Notes under the pieces: generated by a model
What the model saw: only the letters and a program-made list of their open reading frames with translations
Database searches by the model: none
Told to the model about the DNA's origin: nothing
Part shown: in pieces, positions 51,397 through 58,436 of the stretch
Layout: the number at the start of each line of letters is the position of its first letter
Position numbering within the stretch: position 1 is the stretch's first letter
Translations under genes and position numbers: made by a program
NCBI GenBank assembly: GCA_039584255.1
Contig: JBDGYE010000022.1
Location: 1 to 58,436, forward strand
Source: JBDGYE01 sp039584255
GTDB taxonomy: Bacteria; Gemmatimonadota; Gemmatimonadetes; Palauibacterales; Palauibacteraceae
Direction of reading: 5' to 3'
DNA: 58,436 nucleotides

Positions 51397-53427
51397 CTAC
51401 GGCACGAGCTCCGACGGGGGTTCCTCCAGCTCGACGATCCACAACCCCGAGCTGCCGTCGGACGCGAAGATCTTCCCCTTGTGGGGCTGCGCACCCCACG
51501 TGTCCGTTTTGTTCGGTTGCGTCCCATCGGCATCCTCGGTCATGTACCAGCCGATCTCGCGGCCCTGCCGGTAGAGGTCCCCGCGCAGCTCTCCGGAGAT
51601 GTCCAGCACCCGGAGGCCTGCCTGGTAGTACCCGATGTACAGCCTATCGTCCTCCGCCCACATATTGTGGACGCCGGCTTCCGGAACCCGGTACCAGGCT
51701 ACCTCGCGCGGGTTCTCGACTTCAGAGACGTCTATCACGTGGACGTGGCCGCGAGGTCCGTTCACGCACTCCGCGCAATCGAAGATCTCGTCACCGGCGA
51801 AGACGTAGTCGCCGTAACGGATTGCGTGGTGGGTGTTTCCATACATCTCCGGCCCGAGCCGGTAGGCGTACCGGTACTGAGAGACGAATGCCGGCGCGGT
51901 CGGCGTGCCACCCTGGATCCCCGAGCCCACGTCCAGGATGACCACGCCGTCGTTCCAGTAGCTGAGGTAGGCGAGCCCATCCTCGATGGTCACATCGTGC
52001 AGGAAGCGGTCGTCGTCGGGGAGGTTCCACCGGCCGACCTGCTTCGGTGTCGTGGGATCCGAGATGTCGATGATGTGGACCGCCTGCGTTCCGTAGTGGA
52101 TGGCGTAGACGAGGTCGCGCACGATCCAGGTGTTGTGCACGCCTCCGGTGAGGCCATCGGTGAAGTGGCTGATGCGCTTCGGGTGGGCAGGCTCGCTGAT
52201 GTCGAGCACGGTGATCCCGTTCCGGCGAGTAGCAGCGTTCTCGCTCGTCACCACGGCCAGGGAGCGGTCGGCGTTGATCTTAACGTCGTTCACGCGGCGG
52301 CCGTCGAAGGTGACTGAATCGGTGATTGCCGGAGATTCGGGATCCGTGACGTCCCACGCATACATCAGGTTGCTGTCGTACGTGCCGGTGTAGGCGTAGT
52401 CCCGGCCGTCCATACCTTCGAAGACCCAAAGGTCCGTCGTCGCATGACCCTGCGGAACCACGCCGTGCGAGACCAGTCGTACCTGTCGGCGGGGACCGCG
52501 CGGCATGACGTCCAGCTCCACGTCCTCGCTGACCGACCCGACCGACGCCGTGATTCGGTACAGGCCAGGATCGTTGGGAACGACGACCCCCGTTACGGGC
52601 CCCTCGGATTCCACCCACATCGCGTCGTAAGCTTGCCCGGACAGACCTGTCCAGCTCCACTCGATCTTCACGCCGGCGACGGCCTTTCCTTCTCCGTCAT
52701 GCGCACGGGCGTTGAACCGGACGACGTCACCCGCGCGAGCGGAGCCCCTCGAGGGATCGATGACGAGCTGCCGGATCGGGTTTGGCACGACCTGGACCTC
52801 GAACTCACGGCTGACCCCCTCCGCTGTCACCGCGACGCGGGAGGTGCCCGGTGAGCGAGCCGTGAGCCGTCCGCCCGAGCCTGCTTCGAGGACATCGGAA
52901 TCGGACGAGCGCCAGACGATTCGGGCGTCGCCGCGGGGCGAGTCTCCTGCGTAGGCCCGGGCCGCGATGCGGGACCTGGTCCCCTCGTAGAGCGACTGGG
53001 GAGTGTCCTCGATCTCCAGGCGGGTCACGGGGGCGGCGCGCACGACGATCGTCGCCTCTCCCCGTATGTCCTCGAAGCCGGTTCGCTCCGGCTTGGGCCG
53101 CCGCACGCGGGCAGTGACGCTGGTCTTCCCTTCCGCGACCGCGAGCACCTCGTTCGTGGTCGGGTTGAACTTCGCCTCGGCACCGCGCGATGTGGCCAAC
53201 ACCAGGGCGCCCTCGACGGGTCTTCCGTCCTCATCCAGAACCACGATCTCGAGCCTGGCCGTCTGGCCGACCGAGAGCTCCACCGAATCAGGTCGGACCT
53301 CTATGCTCGCCACCCGGTAGTCCGGGTTCTCCTGGGCCATCGAGGGAATCGGACCCAAGCTCAGCAACAACGGGAGAGGCATGACCGGGCGGATCGTCTG
53401 GCGGCGCAGAACGGCGGCAGCTCCCAT
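51397..53427 (-). CDS. Exported Ig-like and LVIVD-repeat beta-propeller protein
   Basis: About 676 residues. A signal peptide (about 1-33, IPSMAQ) is followed by bacterial Ig-like (BIG2) domains, about 40-335 (SIEVRPDSVELSVGQTARLEIVV repeats). Then LVIVD-type propeller repeats fill about 335-665 (NGITVLDISEPAHPKRISHF, VHIIDISDPTTPKQVGRW). Such proteins are extracellular or periplasmic and usually of unknown role. Start 53427 has AAGGAGAG upstream; an upstream in-frame Met lacks a ribosome site. It lies 76 nt upstream of the DmdA-like gene on the same strand. Confidence 0.85.
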   Translation of the reverse strand: MGAAAVLRRQTIRPVMPLPLLLSLGPIPSMAQENPDYRVASIEVRPDSVELSVGQTARLEIVVLDEDGRPVEGALVLATSRGAEAKFNPTTNEVLAVAEGKTSVTARVRRPKPERTGFEDIRGEATIVVRAAPVTRLEIEDTPQSLYEGTRSRIAARAYAGDSPRGDARIVWRSSDSDVLEAGSGGRLTARSPGTSRVAVTAEGVSREFEVQVVPNPIRQLVIDPSRGSARAGDVVRFNARAHDGEGKAVAGVKIEWSWTGLSGQAYDAMWVESEGPVTGVVVPNDPGLYRITASVGSVSEDVELDVMPRGPRRQVRLVSHGVVPQGHATTDLWVFEGMDGRDYAYTGTYDSNLMYAWDVTDPESPAITDSVTFDGRRVNDVKINADRSLAVVTSENAATRRNGITVLDISEPAHPKRISHFTDGLTGGVHNTWIVRDLVYAIHYGTQAVHIIDISDPTTPKQVGRWNLPDDDRFLHDVTIEDGLAYLSYWNDGVVILDVGSGIQGGTPTAPAFVSQYRYAYRLGPEMYGNTHHAIRYGDYVFAGDEIFDCAECVNGPRGHVHVIDVSEVENPREVAWYRVPEAGVHNMWAEDDRLYIGYYQAGLRVLDISGELRGDLYRQGREIGWYMTEDADGTQPNKTDTWGAQPHKGKIFASDGSSGLWIVELEEPPSELVP

Positions 53428-53530
53428 CGGTGCTCTCCTTCGATGCGCGACGGTCGAGTGGATCGAGGGTCTCAAGGGCGGGCAGTATCGCGTGTGGAAT
53501 ACGGCCATCGCAAGGCTCCGAGAGTCCGCG

Positions 53531-55141
53531 TCAGGTGCTCGGCGCGACGGCTCCCTCCGGCGACGACTCGTACAGGACGGGGCGGATCGCCTCTGCGTGG
53601 AGGTGCCACCACTCTCGCGCCTTGTCGCGGCTCCAGGGTTTGTCCACCGGAACCTCCAGCAGTGCCGCTTCCAGCTCCTCGGCGGTCTGGAAACGGTCTT
53701 CGGGCCTCTTCTCCAGGCAGCGCAGCACGATTCGCTCGAACTCCGGCGGAATCGGGAGCTCGGTGAGCTCGGACGGTGGCCGGGGCGACTTCTTCACCTG
53801 TTCCACCAGCAGCTGAAACGTGGTCGCCGCCAGGAAGGGCGGCTGGCCGGTAACGAGGAAGTACGCCACCGCACCGAGGCCATACAAGTCGGATCTCGTG
53901 TCCACCGGCTGCTCTCCGTGCACCGCCTCTGGTGACATGTACTCTGGAGTTCCGACTACGACGCCCGTCTTCGTGACCCCCTCTCCAGTTCCGGGTCGCA
54001 TCTGACGCGCCAGGCCGAAGTCCAGGACCTTCACGTAGTCGAAGAGCCCGCCGCGCTGGGTGAGGAAGATGTTCGCGGGCTTAATGTCACGGTGCACGAT
54101 CTTGCGCGCGTGGGCCTCCGACAGCGAACCGCAGACTTGCCTCAGGAGGTAGAGCGCGCGCGGCGTATCCACGGGGCCGAACCGGGTCACCAGGCGCTTC
54201 AGGTCCAGTCCCTCCAGGTATTCCATGGCGTAGTAGAAGGTGTTGCGGTCGGCGCGTCCGTAGTCGTAGATCGTGATCGTGTTGGGGTGCGTGAGGCTCG
54301 AAGAGACCTGAACCTCGCGTTCGAACCGGCCCAGCACCTCTTCGTCGAAGGTCCCCGACACCCTCACGACCTTCACCGCAGTCGGCCGGACCATGCGAGC
54401 GTGGCGCGCCACGAACACCTCACCCATGCCCCCTTTGCCCAGCTCACGCTCGATCAGGTAGTTGCCTAAGCGCTTCGCCCGTCTCGCCTTCCGACGGAGG
54501 CTGTACAGGGTGTGGGTCACGAGAACCGACGTGGCCGCCAGGATCAGCAATGTCACCGTCGTGACCATGAGCTCGTCGAAGAACCGCGGATCCCGGCCCC
54601 AGGCGGCGATGGTGCTTCGAGTACCTGGAATCAGGACATAGGAGAGAACGCGAGCCAGGACCGGGGAGGCCACGGCGATCACTCCCAGTGCCACCTGATA
54701 CCGGACCCTCCAAGGGATCACTGCCGCCGGAATGAACAGGATCAGCGCGACCGCGAGCTCGGGCGGGTAGTCCGATTCGACCACACCGACGCTGAATACC
54801 ACCAGGATCGCGTTCAGCGCCACGACCGCGAAGGCGGTCAGCTGCAGCCGTCGGGTGCTGGGCGTTCCCCAGTAGAGCGATACGAGCGCCAGCCCGAAGG
54901 AGGCCAGATGCGTCATGTCCAGAAGGGATTCCCAGGCCTCCCGCGGCCGGTCGATGACGAGCCGGGACAGGAGGATCAACACAAGGCTGATGGCAAGGCC
55001 GAGAACGAACACGAGACGACACCGGCTCCAGAGCAGGTGCCGCTCCTCTTCGACGAACGACTCCGCCGACGTCAGCGGCAGCGTGTCCGAATCGCTCAGC
55101 GACAGCTCGTCGGAAGGCCAGGTGAAGATGTCCTCGGTCAT
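53531..55141 (-). CDS. Membrane Ser/Thr protein kinase with kinase domain at the C-terminus
   Basis: 536 residues. Residues 40-215 contain about six membrane helices. The kinase domain follows (about 226-500): GKGGMGEV at 235-242, ATP Lys257, catalytic Asp352 (HRDIKPANIF) and DFGLA at about 376. This membrane-first order differs from the common Pkn plan of kinase, then helix, then sensor. The start overlaps the stop of the ceramidase-like gene (ATGA), so it is cotranscribed. It may sense membrane or lipid state; that is inference. Confidence 0.92.
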   Translation of the reverse strand: MTEDIFTWPSDELSLSDSDTLPLTSAESFVEEERHLLWSRCRLVFVLGLAISLVLILLSRLVIDRPREAWESLLDMTHLASFGLALVSLYWGTPSTRRLQLTAFAVVALNAILVVFSVGVVESDYPPELAVALILFIPAAVIPWRVRYQVALGVIAVASPVLARVLSYVLIPGTRSTIAAWGRDPRFFDELMVTTVTLLILAATSVLVTHTLYSLRRKARRAKRLGNYLIERELGKGGMGEVFVARHARMVRPTAVKVVRVSGTFDEEVLGRFEREVQVSSSLTHPNTITIYDYGRADRNTFYYAMEYLEGLDLKRLVTRFGPVDTPRALYLLRQVCGSLSEAHARKIVHRDIKPANIFLTQRGGLFDYVKVLDFGLARQMRPGTGEGVTKTGVVVGTPEYMSPEAVHGEQPVDTRSDLYGLGAVAYFLVTGQPPFLAATTFQLLVEQVKKSPRPPSELTELPIPPEFERIVLRCLEKRPEDRFQTAEELEAALLEVPVDKPWSRDKAREWWHLHAEAIRPVLYESSPEGAVAPST

Positions 55142-57252
55142 CGGCACTCGAACTCCCAGGCGTTCCCGGGCCCGGGCCACCTCAGCAGGGTGAAGCGATA
55201 TCGTCCCGCCACGGAACCGGGGGGCGTCCAGCGGACCTCCCAAAGATGGCCCCGACGGCCGCGGCTTCCAAGCTCGCGCACCTCTACGTAACGGTCGTCA
55301 TCCCACACCGCGAGGTCGGGCGCGCCGGCCTGATGACGGGTCAGGGTGAGTACCGGGCCGTCGGCGGGAACGAGATCGCCGGGCGAGACGTCGAGCCAGC
55401 GAGCGATCGCCGTGTCCGCCGAGCAAGACGCGCGGTCGAGCCTCGGTCTGTGGAGACCGTGGTCGGCGCTAGGCGCCGGGAGCAGGGCGCGGGGCTTCCC
55501 GGGCCGGACGACCACGGGATTCACGACGGCGCCCCCGCCGGCCGCGAGCTCGCCAACCAGCCGCCGGAGTTCCCCTTCGAGAGCCGAGGCGGTCCCGGGG
55601 CCGTAGAGCGTCGAGCCGCCTTCGTAGTGCTGGACGACGTATTCTTCGGGCGTGGCCACGTACTGCAAGTAGCCGTTTGCGAGTCCGATGATCGCCGCCG
55701 ATGCCGCCTCGAGGCCGGCCTCCGCCGCCGATTCCAGCATCGCCTCCTTGAGTCGGAAGCCGACTTCGGTGGTCGGCTCGGCAGGAATCGCTCCCAGCAA
55801 CATGTCGCCGAGGCGCACGACCGAGAGCTGCATTGCGGCGGGAAGCTCGAGAGGTCCTACGACGAGGCGGAGCAGCCAGTGCAGGTTCTTCTTCGGAGCC
55901 TGGCAGCCAGTGGCAGTCGGCTCGGCCGTTCCCTCCTTCATCTCGAGATCGATCAGCCCGAACACCTTCCAACCGGCCAGAAGGCTGGGCCCGTCCTCGG
56001 CCCCGGCCCCGGCCCCCCTTCCGATCATGGGAGCCTCGCACATCCTCGCCGGCCACTCCGGGCCCGTCAGGTCGTACGTTCGGAAGGCCCGCCCCAGGGT
56101 GAGGTCGCCGCTGAGACGCCCCGCCGCTGCCTTGTAGATGGCCGTAGCCTCGGCTGCGAGTGCATCCCCCGTGGCGTTGACGAACGTGCGCGCGCGGACG
56201 ACGCAATCCGATCCGGGCCGGTCCGACTCCGAGGACCACGAGTCGAGGGCCGGGGGAGTCTTCGGACCGCCCGGGCGGAGTTCGCGGCCGAGCGACGGAC
56301 GGTCGCACCGCCTTTCCGGAAGGCCCACCAGCGATACGTCGCCCTCGACGCCGTTGGCGAGAAGGTGCACCGACCGGGGGGCAAACGCCTCAGCATGGCC
56401 AGCTTGCCGGTCCATGTACCGCTCCAGCCCGCGCTCGACGATGGCAGACACATCTCCATCGTATAGGTCGTTGGCCCACGGATTCCCCGTCGGATGAAAC
56501 GCGAACACGGAGAATGCCCCCGCCTCAAATCTGTCTCCGGCCGCGGAGATCGTGTCCACTCGAAGCATTGTCCACGTCGGGTCGATCGACTGTTGATCCG
56601 GAGGAAGGTCGGGCGGTGGCCTCGGACGGCCCGGGGCGTGCGGATTCTGCTGCCAGGCGATGCGGCTCCGGTTGCGGGTGAGGCCCCACACCGGCTGTTG
56701 GATCCAGCCGGCCACGGCGCGCGTGAGATGGGCCGCGGCGTGCTCCACCGCTGCCGCGATGCGATCTGCCAGGAAGTCGACCATGGCCGGATCGAATCCC
56801 TTCACGCCCGCCGAGTGCAGGTTGTAGGCCTCCTCGGAAAAGAAGTGGCCCGGCCCCGAATGGGCGTGCGTCGCCGCCATCAGGAGTCGATCGACCCCGA
56901 TGCCGGCAGTCAGTGCGGTCCGCCGCGCGACCTCCCGGTGGAGCAGAAGCGAGATCTGCGCCAGGTCGACCGCCACCAGAGCGATTCGCTCTCCCGTTCC
57001 GTCCTCCAGGAGGATGACCCGTGCGTACAGACGGTGCCGGTACCCGTTGGCCTGCCCACCGAACGGGCCATAAGCCTCCAATCCCAGGCCCGGCGGCGGA
57101 GTGATGTCGGCGCGGCCGAAACCCGCCCGCAGATGATCCGGCTCCACCACCGGCGGAGGCGACGCGGGACCCGGCAGCGTCACCTCGCGTGTAGCGCAGC
57201 CGGCCATGACCAGAACGAGCGGCAGCAGACAAGTGCGTGACGAGACAGGCAT
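55138..57252 (-). CDS. Neutral ceramidase-like lipoprotein
   Basis: 704 residues. The lipobox is MAGC (Cys19). The neutral/alkaline ceramidase domain has RAGFGRADITPP, ATHAHSGPGHF (zinc His), FHPTGNPWANDLYDGD and GLANGYLQYVATPEEY near the end. Ceramidases cleave ceramide to sphingosine and fatty acid; bacterial homologues can also hydrolyse related N-acyl lipids. It starts inside the stop of the porin-like gene (TGATG) and ends inside the start of the kinase gene. Confidence 0.88.
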   Translation of the reverse strand: MPVSSRTCLLPLVLVMAGCATREVTLPGPASPPPVVEPDHLRAGFGRADITPPPGLGLEAYGPFGGQANGYRHRLYARVILLEDGTGERIALVAVDLAQISLLLHREVARRTALTAGIGVDRLLMAATHAHSGPGHFFSEEAYNLHSAGVKGFDPAMVDFLADRIAAAVEHAAAHLTRAVAGWIQQPVWGLTRNRSRIAWQQNPHAPGRPRPPPDLPPDQQSIDPTWTMLRVDTISAAGDRFEAGAFSVFAFHPTGNPWANDLYDGDVSAIVERGLERYMDRQAGHAEAFAPRSVHLLANGVEGDVSLVGLPERRCDRPSLGRELRPGGPKTPPALDSWSSESDRPGSDCVVRARTFVNATGDALAAEATAIYKAAAGRLSGDLTLGRAFRTYDLTGPEWPARMCEAPMIGRGAGAGAEDGPSLLAGWKVFGLIDLEMKEGTAEPTATGCQAPKKNLHWLLRLVVGPLELPAAMQLSVVRLGDMLLGAIPAEPTTEVGFRLKEAMLESAAEAGLEAASAAIIGLANGYLQYVATPEEYVVQHYEGGSTLYGPGTASALEGELRRLVGELAAGGGAVVNPVVVRPGKPRALLPAPSADHGLHRPRLDRASCSADTAIARWLDVSPGDLVPADGPVLTLTRHQAGAPDLAVWDDDRYVEVRELGSRGRRGHLWEVRWTPPGSVAGRYRFTLLRWPGPGNAWEFECR

Positions 57253-58088
57253 CAGAACACTCCCGCAACCAAGTAGTCGCTGAAGCCCAGGCTGAGCGAC
57301 CAGGTCCGGGCGTCACCGGCGCCGGCGGCGCGTGCGCCGTCCTCGCGCACGGGCAGCACATGGAAATCCAGCGTCAGGTAGCGGTTGTCCTTCCCGAGGG
57401 TCAAAGACAGGCCGAGGTCGATGTGGGTGAGGCCGCTGGCCGCGAAGTACGCAGCCTGATCGGGTTCGCGGGGGTTTACCTCCTGCCCGGCGCACCAGCC
57501 GGCCAGCGCGGACAGGTACAGGCCGAGCACCGGGTCCTTGGACGGAAGGGTCGGAACGCGAACGTCCACGGAGGTCTCGAGATAGGCACCGCTGACCCTG
57601 TCGACGTCGTACCACAACGCCAGCCGGGGCACCGTCGGCCCGGCGTTCGTCCACGCCGCTGCGTACAGCTCGGTCGTATTCACCGCGTCGGAGGCCTGGC
57701 CGTAGGCACCTCCGGCGAACAGATACCGGGCCACTCCGCCGACCAGGCGGGCGGGTCCCGCTGTGGCCGAGATCTCAAGCCACAGATCGTTCTGGCCGAA
57801 CCAGGACCGCCCGAGCCCGACGTCGGCCGGATTGGCAGGGTCTCCGGCCCCGATCTCGATGTTGCTCCACCAGCCGACGCTAGCCAGCAGCGCCGGGGAA
57901 GTCGCGGATAGATAGACGTCGGGCTGCAGCGACCACGCCGCGCTCCGGGTCGTTCCGCGCCACACGTGGCCGCTGCGAATGAACGCGTCGGCGCCGAGGA
58001 CGGCCTTGGTCTGCGCTCGCGCCGAAGGTGCGAGAACTCCCAGGACCGGGCCGAAAAGCAGGAGCCTGGCTACACGATGTCGCAGCAC
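57252..58088 (-). CDS. TorF-like putative outer-membrane protein
   Basis: 278 residues with a signal peptide (about 1-25, PSARAQT). Beta-strand alternation follows, and the protein ends in Phe (VAGVF), an outer-membrane sorting signal. AFIRSGHVWRGTTRSAAWSLQPDVYLS resembles the TorF family N-terminus. It may be a porin for lipid fragments or another solute. The start is GTG at 58088; an upstream in-frame start gives an Arg-rich leader unlike a signal peptide. It is the first gene of the porin / ceramidase / kinase operon. Confidence 0.75.
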   Translation of the reverse strand: MLRHRVARLLLFGPVLGVLAPSARAQTKAVLGADAFIRSGHVWRGTTRSAAWSLQPDVYLSATSPALLASVGWWSNIEIGAGDPANPADVGLGRSWFGQNDLWLEISATAGPARLVGGVARYLFAGGAYGQASDAVNTTELYAAAWTNAGPTVPRLALWYDVDRVSGAYLETSVDVRVPTLPSKDPVLGLYLSALAGWCAGQEVNPREPDQAAYFAASGLTHIDLGLSLTLGKDNRYLTLDFHVLPVREDGARAAGAGDARTWSLSLGFSDYLVAGVF

Positions 58089-58274
58089 CGTCTGCCCCGT
58101 CTGTCGAAAGGCGCTAGATTTCCGCCACTTCTTCAAATACCTTCCTCGCACCGCGCCTGCGAGAGGAGGCCGAGGCCAGCTCGCGTCAGGCCGGTGGCTC
58201 CCACGACTCACGCGCCCAGCCGCCGATGGGCTTGGAACGAAGCCGGTTAATGGACTGGCGATCACCTCCGGATC

Positions 58275-58379
58275 ATGGCACGAAAAAGACCGAAGCTGAA
58301 GAAGTCCGGCCGGCGGAAGGTCGGCCGCAAGAAACGAAAGAACCTGGCCAAACGGCGGAGGGCCAAGCGCAACCGCTGA
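58275..58379 (+). CDS. Extremely basic 34-residue protein
   Basis: MARKRPKLKKSGRRK opens a 34-residue frame in which 21 residues are Lys or Arg (pI extremely high). It has the look of a nucleic-acid or ribosome-associated peptide; AURKAIP1/COX24-like (bS22-type) bacterial peptides have comparable Lys/Arg runs. The ribosome site is weak. It lies alone on the plus strand at the window edge, divergent from the TorF-like gene. Confidence 0.6.
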   Translation: MARKRPKLKKSGRRKVGRKKRKNLAKRRRAKRNR

Positions 58380-58436
58380 TCCGGTCGTAGTCGCGCGGCG
58401 TGGCTGGCGCCCGCGGCAACGGCAACGCCCGGGTGC

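Noticed and set aside
1..58436. tRNA, rRNA, CRISPR arrays or insertion sequences
   Set aside because: I saw no cloverleaf with conserved tRNA positions, no regularly spaced repeats and no transposase gene in any strand.

Overview
This is a GC-rich bacterial chromosome segment. It has no rRNA, tRNA, CRISPR array, IS element or prophage that I can see. Many genes start with GTG or TTG, stop/start overlaps of 1 to 4 nt are common, and there are many lipobox proteins, outer-membrane barrels, a Pkn-type Ser/Thr kinase and amidohydrolases. This suggests a free-living Gram-negative of the Gemmatimonadota/Acidobacteriota kind; the phylum is a low-confidence inference.

Layout. 0.1-7.5 kb (minus strand): an octaheme HAO-like cytochrome, a 660-bp non-coding stretch rich in inverted repeats, a lipoprotein amidohydrolase, arsM and arsR with matching operators, then a porin / diheme cytochrome c / DoxX operon. 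7.5-11.1 kb: a divergent histidine kinase and NtrC-type regulator. Between them lie a sigma-54-like promoter and a pair of dyad sites, so the two-component system probably drives the porin operon. 11.2-15.9 kb: membrane proteins, a NicO-type metal transporter, an M14 peptidase, and a c-heme HAMP sensor with no output domain followed by a DUF2721 protein.

16.0-25.3 kb (minus): an eight-gene operon with a three-subunit molybdenum hydroxylase, a CoxG-like protein, an NCS1 permease, a CaiB/BaiF CoA-transferase, a cyclase-family hydrolase and an amidase. It reads as a complete uptake-hydroxylation-ring-opening-activation route for an unidentified N-heterocycle. 25.4-28.4 kb: an SRPBCC protein, an ArsM-like methyltransferase whose conserved cysteine codon is an in-frame TGA followed by a SECIS-like hairpin (a candidate selenoprotein), and an NCS2 permease broken by a frameshift. 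28.4-37.6 kb: CGNR regulator, transsulfuration enzyme, radical SAM protein, SSS transporter / P1 peptidase / MFS transporter, an XRE-nucleotidyltransferase pair with an operator, and an SDR.

37.8-58.4 kb: Glu/Leu-type dehydrogenase, DinB and M61 protease, small membrane proteins, methyltransferase, secreted esterase, dodecin, YwiC-like and PPOX proteins, a C-type-lectin lipoprotein, a DmdA/GcvT-like protein, an LVIVD propeller protein, an overlapping TorF-like porin / ceramidase / membrane Ser-Thr kinase operon, and a 34-residue extremely basic peptide at the right edge. The strongest candidates for new biology are the TGA-containing methyltransferase, the molybdenum-hydroxylase operon with its shortened iron-sulfur subunit, and the sigma-54 circuit.
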